Origin: an uncultured Collinsella sp.
GTDB taxonomy: Bacteria; Actinomycetota; Coriobacteriia; Coriobacteriales; Coriobacteriaceae
Assembly: GCA_900754445.1 (NCBI GenBank)
Contig: CAAECW010000072.1
Location: 1-39,692 of the forward strand
Length of the DNA: 39,692 nt
Direction of reading: 5' to 3'
In this document: positions 18,271 to 25,773 of the stretch, in pieces
Layout of the letters: the number at the start of each line of letters is the position of its first letter
How positions within the stretch are numbered: the first letter of the stretch is position 1
Notes under the pieces: model-generated
Databases searched by the model: none
The model's input: only the letters and a program-made list of their open reading frames with translations
Told to the model about the DNA's origin: nothing
Program-made: the position numbers and the translations under genes

Positions 18271-18993
18271 CTAGCCGATGGGTTCGGTGTATTTGGCACG
18301 GTCGGTGCGCTGGATGCGCTTGGAGACATGGAGCGGGCGGCCGTCGGTGTCGTAGACGTAGTCAGTGATTAGGATCAGCGCCTGCCCGCGCTCAACGTTG
18401 AGCAAAAACGCCTCGTTTTGCGAGGCGTAGCACACCTCAAAGGTCTTATGCCCCTGTGCCGGTGCGCGATGGAACTCCTGTCGCAGCGTGGCGTAGAGCG
18501 AACCGTTGATATCGCGATCGATGAGCGTCTCGAAGCTTGGCGGCAGGTAGGTGGTCTCCAGGCACAGCGGCGCATCGTCCAGATAACGCAGACGGACAAG
18601 TTTGACGAGCTTGCTGCCCACGGCGGCGTCAAAGAACTTAGCTATGCTGCCGGCCGCCTTGGCAAAGCCCGAGTCCACGGTGCGCGTGGTGGGCTTCATG
18701 CCCTGGCCTTCGACCTGCTTGGTATAGCTCGAAAACACCAGGCTGTTCTCGTGGAGCGCGGGCGTGTCGGCCACAAAGGCGCCACGCCCGCGCTCGGTGC
18801 GCACCAGGCCCTCATCAACGAGCACCTTAAGGGCGTGGCGCACGGTGCTGCGCGACAGCCCCGATTCGTCCATGAGCTCCATCTCGGACGGCAGCTTGTC
18901 TCCGCGTGCGTAGATGCCGGCGGCGATGCGGTCGCGAAGCGTACCCGCCAAGCGCTCGTATTGGGCCAGTTTCTTTTTAGACGAAGCGTTCAT
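18271..18993 (-). CDS. GntR/HutC-family regulator with UTRA domain (GntR-1)
   Basis: A 240-residue repressor. The N-terminal winged helix (about 8-75) contains LPSEMELMDESGLSRSTVRHAL and ends in GLVRTERGRGAFV. The UTRA ligand domain follows (about 95-230, with VKLVRLRYLDDAPLCLETTYLP). Such proteins bind a phosphorylated sugar or amine. The gene is divergent from SIS-1, sharing a 205-base control region with a pair of 19-bp direct repeats, so it very probably controls that gene and itself. The start at 18993 has AGGTTG upstream. The UTRA domain is only distantly like those of the two other GntR proteins here. Confidence 0.92.
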   Translation of the reverse strand: MNASSKKKLAQYERLAGTLRDRIAAGIYARGDKLPSEMELMDESGLSRSTVRHALKVLVDEGLVRTERGRGAFVADTPALHENSLVFSSYTKQVEGQGMKPTTRTVDSGFAKAAGSIAKFFDAAVGSKLVKLVRLRYLDDAPLCLETTYLPPSFETLIDRDINGSLYATLRQEFHRAPAQGHKTFEVCYASQNEAFLLNVERGQALILITDYVYDTDGRPLHVSKRIQRTDRAKYTEPIG

Positions 18994-19003
18994 GCGATCA
19001 ACC

Positions 19004-19022
19004 TGTATCTAACTCGTATGCG
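19004..19022. promoter_or_regulatory. Candidate GntR-1 operator, left site
   Basis: TGTATCTAACTCGTATGCG matches the right site at 16 of 19 positions. It lies 11 bases upstream of the GntR-1 start codon. Operator function is inferred. Confidence 0.6.
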
Positions 19023-19142
19023 TATCTAATCAAGCATGTATTCAATACAACAACAAAACCGCTGGTAGCTAGCTATCGAAAACCGCATCAGCAAAATTTC
19101 TAAGATAAATATAGCATACAACTAGTCGACATAACCAAAACA

Positions 19143-19161
19143 TGTATGTAACTTGTATGCC
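19143..19161. promoter_or_regulatory. Candidate GntR-1 operator, right site
   Basis: TGTATGTAACTTGTATGCC lies 38 bases before the SIS-1 start codon. With the left site it brackets an AT-rich segment that should contain both divergent promoters. Confidence 0.6.
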
Positions 19162-19198
19162 ATCGAGAGCATCAAACGAGAAGAAAGGCTGATGCACG

Positions 19199-20191
19199 AT
19201 GACTACTCAGGAACAGGTTAAGGATGTCGTCTCCCAGGTTTTGGCTGACAAGGCAGACAAGGGCGGCATCAAGCGCGTCGTGTGGATTGGCGCTGGCGGA
19301 TCCAACGGCGGCAACTATCCTGCCCAGTACTTTATGGAGCACGAGGCCACGCAGGTCGTGAGCTCCAGCTACACCAGCAACGAGTTCGTGCACGCCACCC
19401 CGGCCTACGTCAACGAGAACACCCTGGCCGTCGTCGTGTCCATGCGCGGCACCAAGGAGACCATCGTCGCCGCCCAGGTCGCCAAGGATCACGGCGCCAG
19501 CACCATCGCCATCTATGTTGACGAGTCCGGCCTTACCGAGGTCTGCGACTACAAGGTCCAGTACGACAGCCTGGCCGTCGACGAGTCCTGCATGGGTCGC
19601 ACCAACTCCGCCGTCGTCACCATGATCGCCATGGAGCTTACGCAGCAGACCGAGGGCTATGCCGAGTACGAGACCGCTATGGCCGCGTTCGACTTGGTCG
19701 ACCCCATCTATCGCAAGGCCGTCGAGTACACCCGTCCGCTCGCTGCTAAGTGGGCCGAGCAGAACGCCGACAAGCCCTGCATCAACGTGATGGCTCAGGG
19801 CCCGCTCTTTGGTGCCGCCTACGTCTTTAGCATCTGCAACGTGCAGGAGATGCTGCAGATCGACTCCTGCACCATCAACACCTGCGACTTCTTCCATGGC
19901 CCCTTCGAGATCCTGGACAAGCGCACCTCGCTGTTCCAGCTCATCAGCGTCGGCCGCAGCCGCTGCAACGACGAGCGCGGCATCCGCTTCGTCAACCAGT
20001 ACGGTGGCGAGCGCGTCTATCAGCTCGACGCCAAGGAGCTCGGCCTCAACGACATCAAGGACAGCGTGAGCGAGTACTTCAACCACCTGATCTTTGCCCC
20101 GATCCTCAACAACGTGTACATGCGTGCGCTCTCTGCCGTAACTCACAAGGACTACATGACGCGCCGCTACATGTGGAAGCTTGAGTATTAG
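19199..20191 (+). CDS. SIS-domain sugar isomerase/deglycase, FrlB-like (SIS-1)
   Basis: A 330-residue protein with two SIS (sugar isomerase) domains, related to fructosamine-6-phosphate deglycases such as FrlB and GfrE/GfrF. These split a glycated amino acid phosphate into sugar 6-phosphate and amino acid. Visible: VWIGAGGSNGGNYPAQYF in the first domain, VVVSMRGTKETIVAA as the phosphate loop, and in the second domain CDFFHGPFE (229-237). In relatives, including the two paralogues here, the last motif is GE.FHGPFE; here Gly-Glu is replaced by Cys-Asp (D230), which may alter catalysis. The C-terminus TRRYMWKLEY is shared with SIS-2. ATG 19199 follows AAGAAAGG. A terminator-like hairpin follows the stop immediately. 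Confidence 0.82.
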   Translation: MTTQEQVKDVVSQVLADKADKGGIKRVVWIGAGGSNGGNYPAQYFMEHEATQVVSSSYTSNEFVHATPAYVNENTLAVVVSMRGTKETIVAAQVAKDHGASTIAIYVDESGLTEVCDYKVQYDSLAVDESCMGRTNSAVVTMIAMELTQQTEGYAEYETAMAAFDLVDPIYRKAVEYTRPLAAKWAEQNADKPCINVMAQGPLFGAAYVFSICNVQEMLQIDSCTINTCDFFHGPFEILDKRTSLFQLISVGRSRCNDERGIRFVNQYGGERVYQLDAKELGLNDIKDSVSEYFNHLIFAPILNNVYMRALSAVTHKDYMTRRYMWKLEY

Positions 20192-20218
20192 TTACGCGGT
20201 TTTACCAAACCGCGTAAC
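20191..20218 (+). terminator. Terminator-like hairpin after SIS-1
   Basis: GTTACGCGGTTT (20191-20202) pairs perfectly with AAACCGCGTAAC (20207-20218) around TACC. It begins at the last base of the stop codon. The copy at 28712-28739 has the same design with a compensatory A-T to G-C change. There is no long T-tract. Confidence 0.65.
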
Positions 20219-20337
20219 GGCTCGAAGCTGCAAACCCGCCAGAGCGGCAATCTGCCTTTCAGCTTCAGCGGCATGACCAGAAGGTCAATGCCGCTTCGCC
20301 TCAAGGCACCTTGCTCGCTCTGGCGGGTTTTCGCTGA
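20219..20337. repeat. GCTCGACGCTG-type intergenic element, copy 2; stretch 20192-20564
   Basis: GGCTCGAAGCTGCAAACCCGCC leads into a perfect 15-bp stem: AAACCCGCCAGAGCG (20232-20246) with 20316-20330, ending in GGGTTTTCGCT. Inside is another hairpin, GCGGCAT/ATGCCGC. Landmarks GGCAATCTG and CCTTG are shared with copies 1 and 3. The remaining part to 20564 holds a GGGGAC palindrome and the EamA promoter. Confidence 0.75.
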
Positions 20338-20420
20338 CGCTGCCAAAGCATCGGCGTCGCCTTGGTCCAGATGTGGCACTTGGGGGCGTTCCTTTTCTGC
20401 CGGCAGTTGGGGACAGTCCT

Positions 20421-20446
20421 AGTCGTTGGGGACGTCCCCAATGACT
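20421..20446. repeat. GGGGACGTCCCC palindrome
   Basis: A 26-bp near-perfect palindrome with core TTGGGGACGTCCCCAA (20426-20441) and outer AGTC/GACT. A related TTGGGGACAGTCC precedes it at 20408-20420. It belongs by sequence style to the GGGACAG palindromes seen elsewhere in the window. Confidence 0.6.
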
Positions 20447-20506
20447 ACCCAATGAGTGTGTGGGCGAGCAGATTTTTCCGTTCGGCGATTTGTGTCTTGA
20501 AAAATG

Positions 20507-20524
20507 TATATAACGACTATAACG
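20507..20524. promoter_or_regulatory. Candidate GntR-2 operator at the EamA gene
   Basis: TATAACGACTATAACG (20509-20524) matches TATAATGACCATAACG before the PTS operon at 14 of 16 positions. TATATAACGACTA (20507-20519) matches the complement of 27934-27946 in front of GntR-2 at 12 of 13. A TTGAAA box (20497-20502) just upstream could be the -35 element. Confidence 0.45.
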
Positions 20525-20564
20525 TAGTGTGAAACATATTGGAAACAATACCGAGGAGGCTGCG

Positions 20565-21647
20565 TTGAAGAAAAGCAATCTGGGCTATGTGCTGGTGCTG
20601 GTCGCCGCGCTTATGTGGGGCAGCATCGGAATCTTTGTAAACGGCATCTCGGCCATGGGCGTTTCGTCCCAGAGCATGGCTGCCTTTCGCTTGTTGGTCG
20701 GAGCGCTTATCTTGGCGCCGGTCCTGATGTTTATGGGCTGCCGTCCGGGTGAGGGGTCTACCGTGGCTCAGGGTCCGCTGGCCCTGTTCAAAGCAAGCCC
20801 CAAAGAGCTCGTCCCCTGTGCGCTTGTCGGCATCGTCGGTTTGGCCGCCGCCAACACCTGCTATTACGAGTGCATGGGCGAGGTCGGCATGTCCACGGCC
20901 TCGGTGCTGCTCTACACCTCGCCGGTGTTTGGCGTCGTGCTCGGCCGCGTGCTTTATCGCGAGGACGTGACCCCCAACAAGCTCGTTGCCATTGTCTTTA
21001 ACATCGTTGGCTGCGTGCTTGCGGTGACCAATGGCGACCTTTCCGGTTTTCATTTTTCGGTTTGGGGCGTCACGTCGGGCGTGATTGCAGGCCTTTGTGG
21101 TGCGTCGCTCGCGGTGTTTAGCCGAATAGCAACCAAGACGGTCCACCCGCTTGCTGTCACGTTTTGGGGCTTTGTATTTGGCGGTGCGGTTATGGCAGCT
21201 ATCGCGGCTCCGTGGCCGGATGTCGCCGCGGCAATGTCGCCACAACTGCTGCTGCTGTTCCTTGGCTTTGGACTTATCCCCACAGCCGTGGCCTACATTT
21301 TATATATGCAGGGCCTGTCCATGGGGCTCGAGACGTCGAAAGTTCCCGTCGTAATGTCATTCGAGACGGTCGTCACCGTACTGGTGGGCATTGGTGTCTA
21401 CGCCGAACCCGCCGGCGCGATCAAAGTCCTGGGCATCGTGCTGGTGCTCGCGTCCATCCTGATCATGAACACCGACTTCTCTAAGCTGCGCAACAGTGTG
21501 TTTGTCGGTCATGTCATTGAGAGCATGACCTTTAAGCCCAACGCGTGGTGGACGGAGAAATCGCAGGACATGGATCTGTTTAAGGAACGCACCGGCATTG
21601 CGCTGGAACCCACCGTGCAGGAAAGCCCCTGGTACTTCGTGCGATAG
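20565..21647 (+). CDS. EamA/DMT-family transporter
   Basis: A 360-residue permease with two EamA repeats of five helices each: LGYVLVLVAALMWGSIGIFV at the start, and a second repeat from about residue 160 (GVTSGVIAGLCGASLAVFSR). The TTG at 20565 is selected because CGAGGAGG (20552-20559) precedes it; an in-frame GTG at 20529 lacks a ribosome binding site. After the tenth helix a hydrophilic tail of about 55 residues (from NTDFSKLRNS to SPWYFVR) extends the protein, which is unusual for the family. DMT proteins move amino acids or other small metabolites. Its place between SIS-1 and the PTS, and a shared upstream motif, suggest it handles a product such as the released amino acid; this is inference. 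Confidence 0.85.
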   Translation: MKKSNLGYVLVLVAALMWGSIGIFVNGISAMGVSSQSMAAFRLLVGALILAPVLMFMGCRPGEGSTVAQGPLALFKASPKELVPCALVGIVGLAAANTCYYECMGEVGMSTASVLLYTSPVFGVVLGRVLYREDVTPNKLVAIVFNIVGCVLAVTNGDLSGFHFSVWGVTSGVIAGLCGASLAVFSRIATKTVHPLAVTFWGFVFGGAVMAAIAAPWPDVAAAMSPQLLLLFLGFGLIPTAVAYILYMQGLSMGLETSKVPVVMSFETVVTVLVGIGVYAEPAGAIKVLGIVLVLASILIMNTDFSKLRNSVFVGHVIESMTFKPNAWWTEKSQDMDLFKERTGIALEPTVQESPWYFVR

Positions 21648-21798
21648 AGGATTGTGTGCGGCGTCTGACCTGGGGTTATCCAGCCAGCGCCGGCCTATCC
21701 AGCCCCAACGTTTCAAGTACGTTAAACCCGTCAACGGTCGATTTTCACCCGCGAACGGTCTTTATACTAATTAGCAATATAAGCAACGTATAAGACGT

Positions 21799-21814
21799 TA
21801 TAATGACCATAACG
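21799..21814. promoter_or_regulatory. Candidate GntR-2 operator and -10 region of the PTS operon
   Basis: TATAATGACCATAACG includes a perfect TATAAT (21799-21804). A second TATACT lies at 21763-21768. An operator over the -10 box would allow repression of the PTS operon. An inverted relative (CGTATAAGACGTTATA) overlaps it at 21787-21802. Confidence 0.45.
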
Positions 21815-21830
21815 AAAAGGAGGAGGCAAG

Positions 21831-22754
21831 ATGAATCAGATCATTCTCGCATCTCATGGCGGCCTGGCCGCAGGCGCCAAAGACACGCTCGAGATGGTTC
21901 TCGGCGACGTGTCGAACGTCCACGTCGTGTCGCTTGCTCGTGACGACAAGGAGCCCATCACCAATAAGGTTGAGGCTATGATCGCCACGTTCAACGCGGA
22001 CGACACCGTCTATGTGTTGACCGATATGCTCGGCAGCTCGGTCAACAACAACATGGTCGAGCTTTCCAAGAACGGCACGAAGTTCACGGTTGTCAGCGGT
22101 TTCAACATTCCGTTGGCACTGACGCTCGCTATGAGCCCCGTCCCCGTCAAGGGCGCCGAGCTCGCGGCCCTCATCAACGAGGCCCGCACCGGTCTGACCA
22201 ACCCCAACGCACCGGTCGAGGCTGCCGCGGCTCCCGCCAAGAAGGCCAAGGCGTCCCGTCACAGCTCCGGTCCCGCCAAGATCGTCCTCGCACGTCTTGA
22301 CTACCGTCTGCTGCACGGCCAGGTCGTCTTTACCTGGACCACCAAGGTTCAGGCCGAGCGCATCATCGTCGTCGACAACGCTGCTGCCAACGATGACATC
22401 AAGAAGGGCGCTCTTAAGCTGGCCAAGCCCCAGGGCGTGCGCCTGAACGTCTTCACCGTCGAGCGTGCCCTCGCCAAGATGGACAAGCTCAACACCCTCG
22501 GCGAGCGCGTCATGTTCGTCTTTGGCAACACCGCCGAGATGCTGCAGTTCTGCCAGGGCTACAAGCTCGACGCCATCAACCTGGGCGCCACCGCCAACCA
22601 CGACGGTGCCGATCAGGTCGGAGGCAAGGACAGCTCCGTCTTCCTCGACGCCACCCAGAAGGCCGACGTCAACCAGCTGCTCGACATGGGCATCAAGCTC
22701 TATGTCCAGCAGACCCCTACGTATCAGAGCGTCGACATCGACGCCAAGCTGTAA
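21831..22754 (+). CDS. PTS mannose/fructose/sorbose-family IIAB component
   Basis: A 307-residue fused cytoplasmic phosphotransfer protein. The IIA domain (1-120) carries the phospho-acceptor histidine H9 in ILASHGGLA. An Ala/Lys/Pro linker (122-148) leads to the IIB domain, whose histidine H162 lies in DYRLLHGQVVFTW. Phosphate passes from HPr to H9, to H162 and then to the sugar during uptake. It is the first gene of an operon with IIC and IID; the gaps are 36 and 13 bases. AAAAGGAGGAGG precedes ATG 21831. The motif overlapping the -10 region suggests GntR control. The family also includes systems for glycated amino acids and glucosaminate. Confidence 0.93.
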   Translation: MNQIILASHGGLAAGAKDTLEMVLGDVSNVHVVSLARDDKEPITNKVEAMIATFNADDTVYVLTDMLGSSVNNNMVELSKNGTKFTVVSGFNIPLALTLAMSPVPVKGAELAALINEARTGLTNPNAPVEAAAAPAKKAKASRHSSGPAKIVLARLDYRLLHGQVVFTWTTKVQAERIIVVDNAAANDDIKKGALKLAKPQGVRLNVFTVERALAKMDKLNTLGERVMFVFGNTAEMLQFCQGYKLDAINLGATANHDGADQVGGKDSSVFLDATQKADVNQLLDMGIKLYVQQTPTYQSVDIDAKL

Positions 22755-22790
22755 TCAACCAGGCTTTTGCCTGACTGAAAGGAGAAGGGT

Positions 22791-23585
22791 ATGAATACGT
22801 TCATCAGTGCGGTGCTCGTCGGCCTCGTCGGCGTGTTCTGCATGTGGGACTCCCGCCTGCTCGGTCGTCTTAACTTCGAGCAGCCCCTCGTTGGCGCTAC
22901 GCTCGTCGGTCTGCTGCTGGGCGATGTGCCCACCGGCCTTGCCGTCGGTGCCGCCGTCGAGCTCGTGTCCATGGGCCTGGTGCAGGTCGGCGCCGCCGTT
23001 CCGCCCGATATGGTCCTGGGCGGCATCGTGGCCGCTGCCTTTGCGTGCCTGACCGATGCTTCTGCCGAGACCGCCATGACGATCGCCATCCCGGTCGCCG
23101 TCCTGGGTCAGCTCCTCGGCATCGTGTTCCGTTCCATCATCGCCGCCCTCACTCATGTGGCAGATAGCGCGATCGATAACGGAAAGTTCAAGACCGCCTA
23201 CCGTATGCACATCTGCGCCGGCTCCGGTCTGTACGCTGTCATGTACTTCCTGCCGATCTTCCTCGCCGTCTTTGTTGGTACCGACCTGGTTCAGGCCATC
23301 GTCAACATGGTTCCCGAGTGGCTGTCCACTGGTCTTAACGTTTCGACCAAGATCATGACCGCCTACGGCTTGGCCCTGCTGCTCACCATGATGATCAAGA
23401 AGGGTATGACTCCGTTCCTGTTCATCGGTTTCCTGCTCGCCGCTTACCTCAACCTGTCCGTCATCGCGGTCGCTCTGATCGGTGTGTGCCTGGCTGTCGT
23501 CTTCATGGGCTTCAAGTTCAACGGTTCCCATGCAGCCGCCGGTGTCGATTCCGACTACGATCCGCTCGAAGACGACGAAGACTAA
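22791..23585 (+). CDS. PTS mannose-family IIC component
   Basis: A 264-residue membrane component. It begins MNTFISAVLVGLVGVFCMWD and has the typical PLVGATLVGLLLGDVPTGLAVGAAVELV and VGAAVPPDMVLGGIVAAAFA segments that form the substrate channel with IID. Six or more hydrophobic spans are visible, and the tail is acidic (SDYDPLEDDED). GAAAGGAGAAGGG precedes ATG 22791. The gene lies within the IIAB-IIC-IID operon, and IID starts 13 bases after its stop. Confidence 0.93.
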   Translation: MNTFISAVLVGLVGVFCMWDSRLLGRLNFEQPLVGATLVGLLLGDVPTGLAVGAAVELVSMGLVQVGAAVPPDMVLGGIVAAAFACLTDASAETAMTIAIPVAVLGQLLGIVFRSIIAALTHVADSAIDNGKFKTAYRMHICAGSGLYAVMYFLPIFLAVFVGTDLVQAIVNMVPEWLSTGLNVSTKIMTAYGLALLLTMMIKKGMTPFLFIGFLLAAYLNLSVIAVALIGVCLAVVFMGFKFNGSHAAAGVDSDYDPLEDDED

Positions 23586-23598
23586 GGAGGAACACACT

Positions 23599-24432
23599 AT
23601 GGCAACCGCAACCAAGGACGTGTCCCTGAACAAGAAGGTCAGCCAGTTCTTCTGGCGCTCCTGGGCCATCCAGGCCTCTTGGAACTACGAGCGTCAGATG
23701 AACATGGGCTTCCTCTACGGCATGGTTCCCACGCTCGATCGCCTCTATCCGGATGAGTCCGACCCCAAGCAGCTCGCTGCTAAGAAAGAGGCTTACCACC
23801 GTCACATGGCGTTCTACAACTGCACCCCGCAGACGAGCGCTTTCATCCTGGGCCTCTCCGCCTCTATGGAGGAGGAGTACGCCAAGGATCCCGAGAACTT
23901 CGATCCCGATTCGATCAACGCGGTCAAGACCTCCCTCATGGGTCCGCTTTCCGGCATCGGTGACTCCTTCTTCCAGGGCACCATCCGCGTTATCGCCTTT
24001 GGCCTGGGCGTTCAGCTGGCTCAGCAGGGCTCCATCATGGGCCCGATCCTGGCCATGCTCATCTCCATCGTCCCCTCCGTGCTGATCACTTGGTTCGCAG
24101 CCAAGATGGGCTATCAGGGCGGCCACGAGTACCTGGGCAAGCTTCAGGGCGGCGACCTCATGGAGAAGCTCATGTATGTCTGCGGCATCGTGGGTCTTAT
24201 GTCCGTGGGCGGCATGATCGCTACGCTGATCGGCGCCACCACCCCGCTGCAGTTCGCTGAGGGCACCGTCGTTATCCAGGACATCCTGGACGGCATGATG
24301 CCCCAGATGATCTCCCTTGGCCTCACCGGCCTTATGTACTGGCTCATCAAGAAGAACGTCAACACCGGTTGGCTTCTCGTGATCGCCATCGTGGGCGGCA
24401 TCGCCCTCTCCGCGGCCGGCATCCTGGCCTAG
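23599..24432 (+). CDS. PTS mannose-family IID component
   Basis: A 277-residue partner of IIC. Typical features: FFWRSWAIQASWNYERQMNMGFLYGM at the N-terminus, YNCTPQTSAFILGLSASMEEE, and MGPLSGIGDSFFQGT near the first membrane span. The C-terminal third has three to four hydrophobic helices. ATG 23599 is chosen because AAGGAGGAAC lies before it; in-frame codons further upstream lie inside the IIC gene. A GC-rich hairpin follows 34 bases after the stop, and SIS-2 lies beyond it. Confidence 0.93.
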   Translation: MATATKDVSLNKKVSQFFWRSWAIQASWNYERQMNMGFLYGMVPTLDRLYPDESDPKQLAAKKEAYHRHMAFYNCTPQTSAFILGLSASMEEEYAKDPENFDPDSINAVKTSLMGPLSGIGDSFFQGTIRVIAFGLGVQLAQQGSIMGPILAMLISIVPSVLITWFAAKMGYQGGHEYLGKLQGGDLMEKLMYVCGIVGLMSVGGMIATLIGATTPLQFAEGTVVIQDILDGMMPQMISLGLTGLMYWLIKKNVNTGWLLVIAIVGGIALSAAGILA

Positions 24433-24466
24433 TCGCGACCAAGCGTCTAACCGCTTTCCCCCGGGG

Positions 24467-24499
24467 GCCTGCCTGGCATCCCATACCCCAGGCAGGCTT
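24467..24499 (+). terminator. Hairpin after the PTS operon
   Basis: GCCTGCCTGG (24467-24476) pairs perfectly with CCAGGCAGGC (24488-24497), followed only by TTCC. It is a weak terminator and may set a lower level of SIS-2 transcript. Confidence 0.6.
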
Positions 24500-24509
24500 C
24501 CATCCCTAA

Positions 24510-24540
24510 ATGTGTCAAAGGGACAGTTCCTTTGACACAT
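24510..24540. repeat. GTGTCAAAGG...CCTTTGACAC palindrome (REP-like)
   Basis: ATGTGTCAAAGG (24510-24521) and CCTTTGACACAT (24529-24540) enclose GACAGTT. It belongs to the GGGACAG style of palindromes that resemble REP sequences of RAYT transposases; no such transposase lies in the window. Confidence 0.75.
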
Positions 24541-24630
24541 CCTCAACGGGCCGGCGACTCGGTCCAAACCACGGTAACCCTGCGAGCGCCCGGCAATGTG
24601 GCGCCGCAAAAATCGAAAGGAATGTGTCAG

Positions 24631-25614
24631 ATGTACGAGATCGACCTTAACCTCCCTAAGCAGATCGTCGCTGACGTCCTGTCCAACCACGAGATCCACA
24701 GCGTCGCCTTCGTCGGCTGCGGCGCTTCCATGTCCGACCTTTACCCCGCCAAGTACTTCCTGGCCAACAACACGGACAAGCTGAACGTTCAGATCTTCAC
24801 CGCTAACGAGTTCAACTACGACACGCCTTCCTGGGTCAACGAGCACACCTTCGTGATCACCTGCTCCCTCGGTGGCTCCACGCCCGAGACCGTTGAGGCC
24901 AACAAGACCGCCAAGAAGCACAACTGCCCGGTCGTCTCCCTCACCAACAAGGCTGGCTCCGCTCTGACCGTCGACGCCGACCACGTCATCGTTCACGGCT
25001 TCCACGCCAACTACGCTGCCAAGTGCGAGAAGCCTGGCTACGCCATCGCTCTTGCTGTCGAGATCCTTCAGCAGACCGAGGGCTATGACCACTACGAGGA
25101 CATGATCACCGGCCTTACCAACGTCTTCGATCTCTGCGAGAACGCCGCTCAGCACTGCAAGAAGCTCGCCAAGAAGTTCGCCGAGGACTTCAAGGACGAC
25201 AAGATGATCTACTTCATGGCTTCCGGTGCCTCCGAGAAGATGGCTTATTCTCACGCCGCCTTCCTGTTCACCGAGATGCAGTGGATCGACGCCGCCGCCT
25301 ACAACACCGGTGAGTACTTCCACGGCCCGTTCGAGGTTTCCACCGAGGGTAAGCCCTACGTCTTCTTCATGTCCGATGGCGCCACCCGTCCGATGGACGC
25401 CCGCGCCCTCACCTTCCTTAAGCGCATGGGCGCCAAGGTCGCTCTGATCGACTCCAAGGACTACGGCCTGGCTGACGCCGTGCCCGCGAGCGTTGTCACC
25501 TACTTCAACCCGCTGCTGCACCTCGCCGTTATGCGCGAGTACGGCAACCAGATCGCCGAGGCCCGTCAGCACCCGCTGACCATGCGTCGCTACATGTGGA
25601 AGCTTTCCTACTAA
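24631..25614 (+). CDS. SIS-domain deglycase, FrlB/GfrF-like (SIS-2)
   Basis: A 327-residue double-SIS protein, located downstream of the PTS operon. Visible: VAFVGCGASMSDLYPAKYF, the phosphate loop TCSLGGSTPETVEA, the active-site motif TGEYFHGPFE with E228, and the C-terminus MRRYMWKLSY. With the PTS it would cleave an imported glycated amino acid phosphate. The two ATGs at 24622 and 24631 share one GAAAGG (24615-24620); the second has the better spacing and is chosen. Which adduct is cleaved (glucoselysine, fructoselysine or another) cannot be read from the sequence. A strong terminator follows. Confidence 0.86.
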   Translation: MYEIDLNLPKQIVADVLSNHEIHSVAFVGCGASMSDLYPAKYFLANNTDKLNVQIFTANEFNYDTPSWVNEHTFVITCSLGGSTPETVEANKTAKKHNCPVVSLTNKAGSALTVDADHVIVHGFHANYAAKCEKPGYAIALAVEILQQTEGYDHYEDMITGLTNVFDLCENAAQHCKKLAKKFAEDFKDDKMIYFMASGASEKMAYSHAAFLFTEMQWIDAAAYNTGEYFHGPFEVSTEGKPYVFFMSDGATRPMDARALTFLKRMGAKVALIDSKDYGLADAVPASVVTYFNPLLHLAVMREYGNQIAEARQHPLTMRRYMWKLSY

Positions 25615-25648
25615 TCACAAGTAAGTAGACCTTACGGGTTGATTGAGA

Positions 25649-25679
25649 GGGGATGGGGTTTGCGCCCCGTCCCCTTTTT
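25649..25679 (+). terminator. Intrinsic terminator after SIS-2
   Basis: GGGGATGGGG (25649-25658) pairs with CCCCGTCCCC (25665-25674), one G-T pair, followed by TTTTT. Confidence 0.92.
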
Positions 25680-25721
25680 GCTTTGGGGAGGGTGCGTCTG
25701 TCGCGCCGTAAAACCCCAGAT

Positions 25722-25759
25722 AAAACCTACCAAAATATACCTGACCCTTTTTGGCAGGT
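25722..25759 (+). repeat. ACCTACCAAAA palindrome, copy A
   Basis: AACCTACCAAAA (25724-25735) pairs with TTTTGGCAGGT (25749-25759) with one mismatch; the middle reads TATACCTGACCC. Its right arm ends one base before the ribosome binding site of the HAD gene. Copies occur at 27860-27895 and, inverted, at 35731-35769. Confidence 0.75.
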
Positions 25760-25773
25760 GGGAGGAGATGCGT

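Noticed and set aside
21831..24432. PTS for D-glucosaminate (dga type)
   Set aside because: Such operons carry PLP-type ammonia lyase and aldolase genes, which are absent; the SIS genes fit glycated amines better. Substrate is still unproven.
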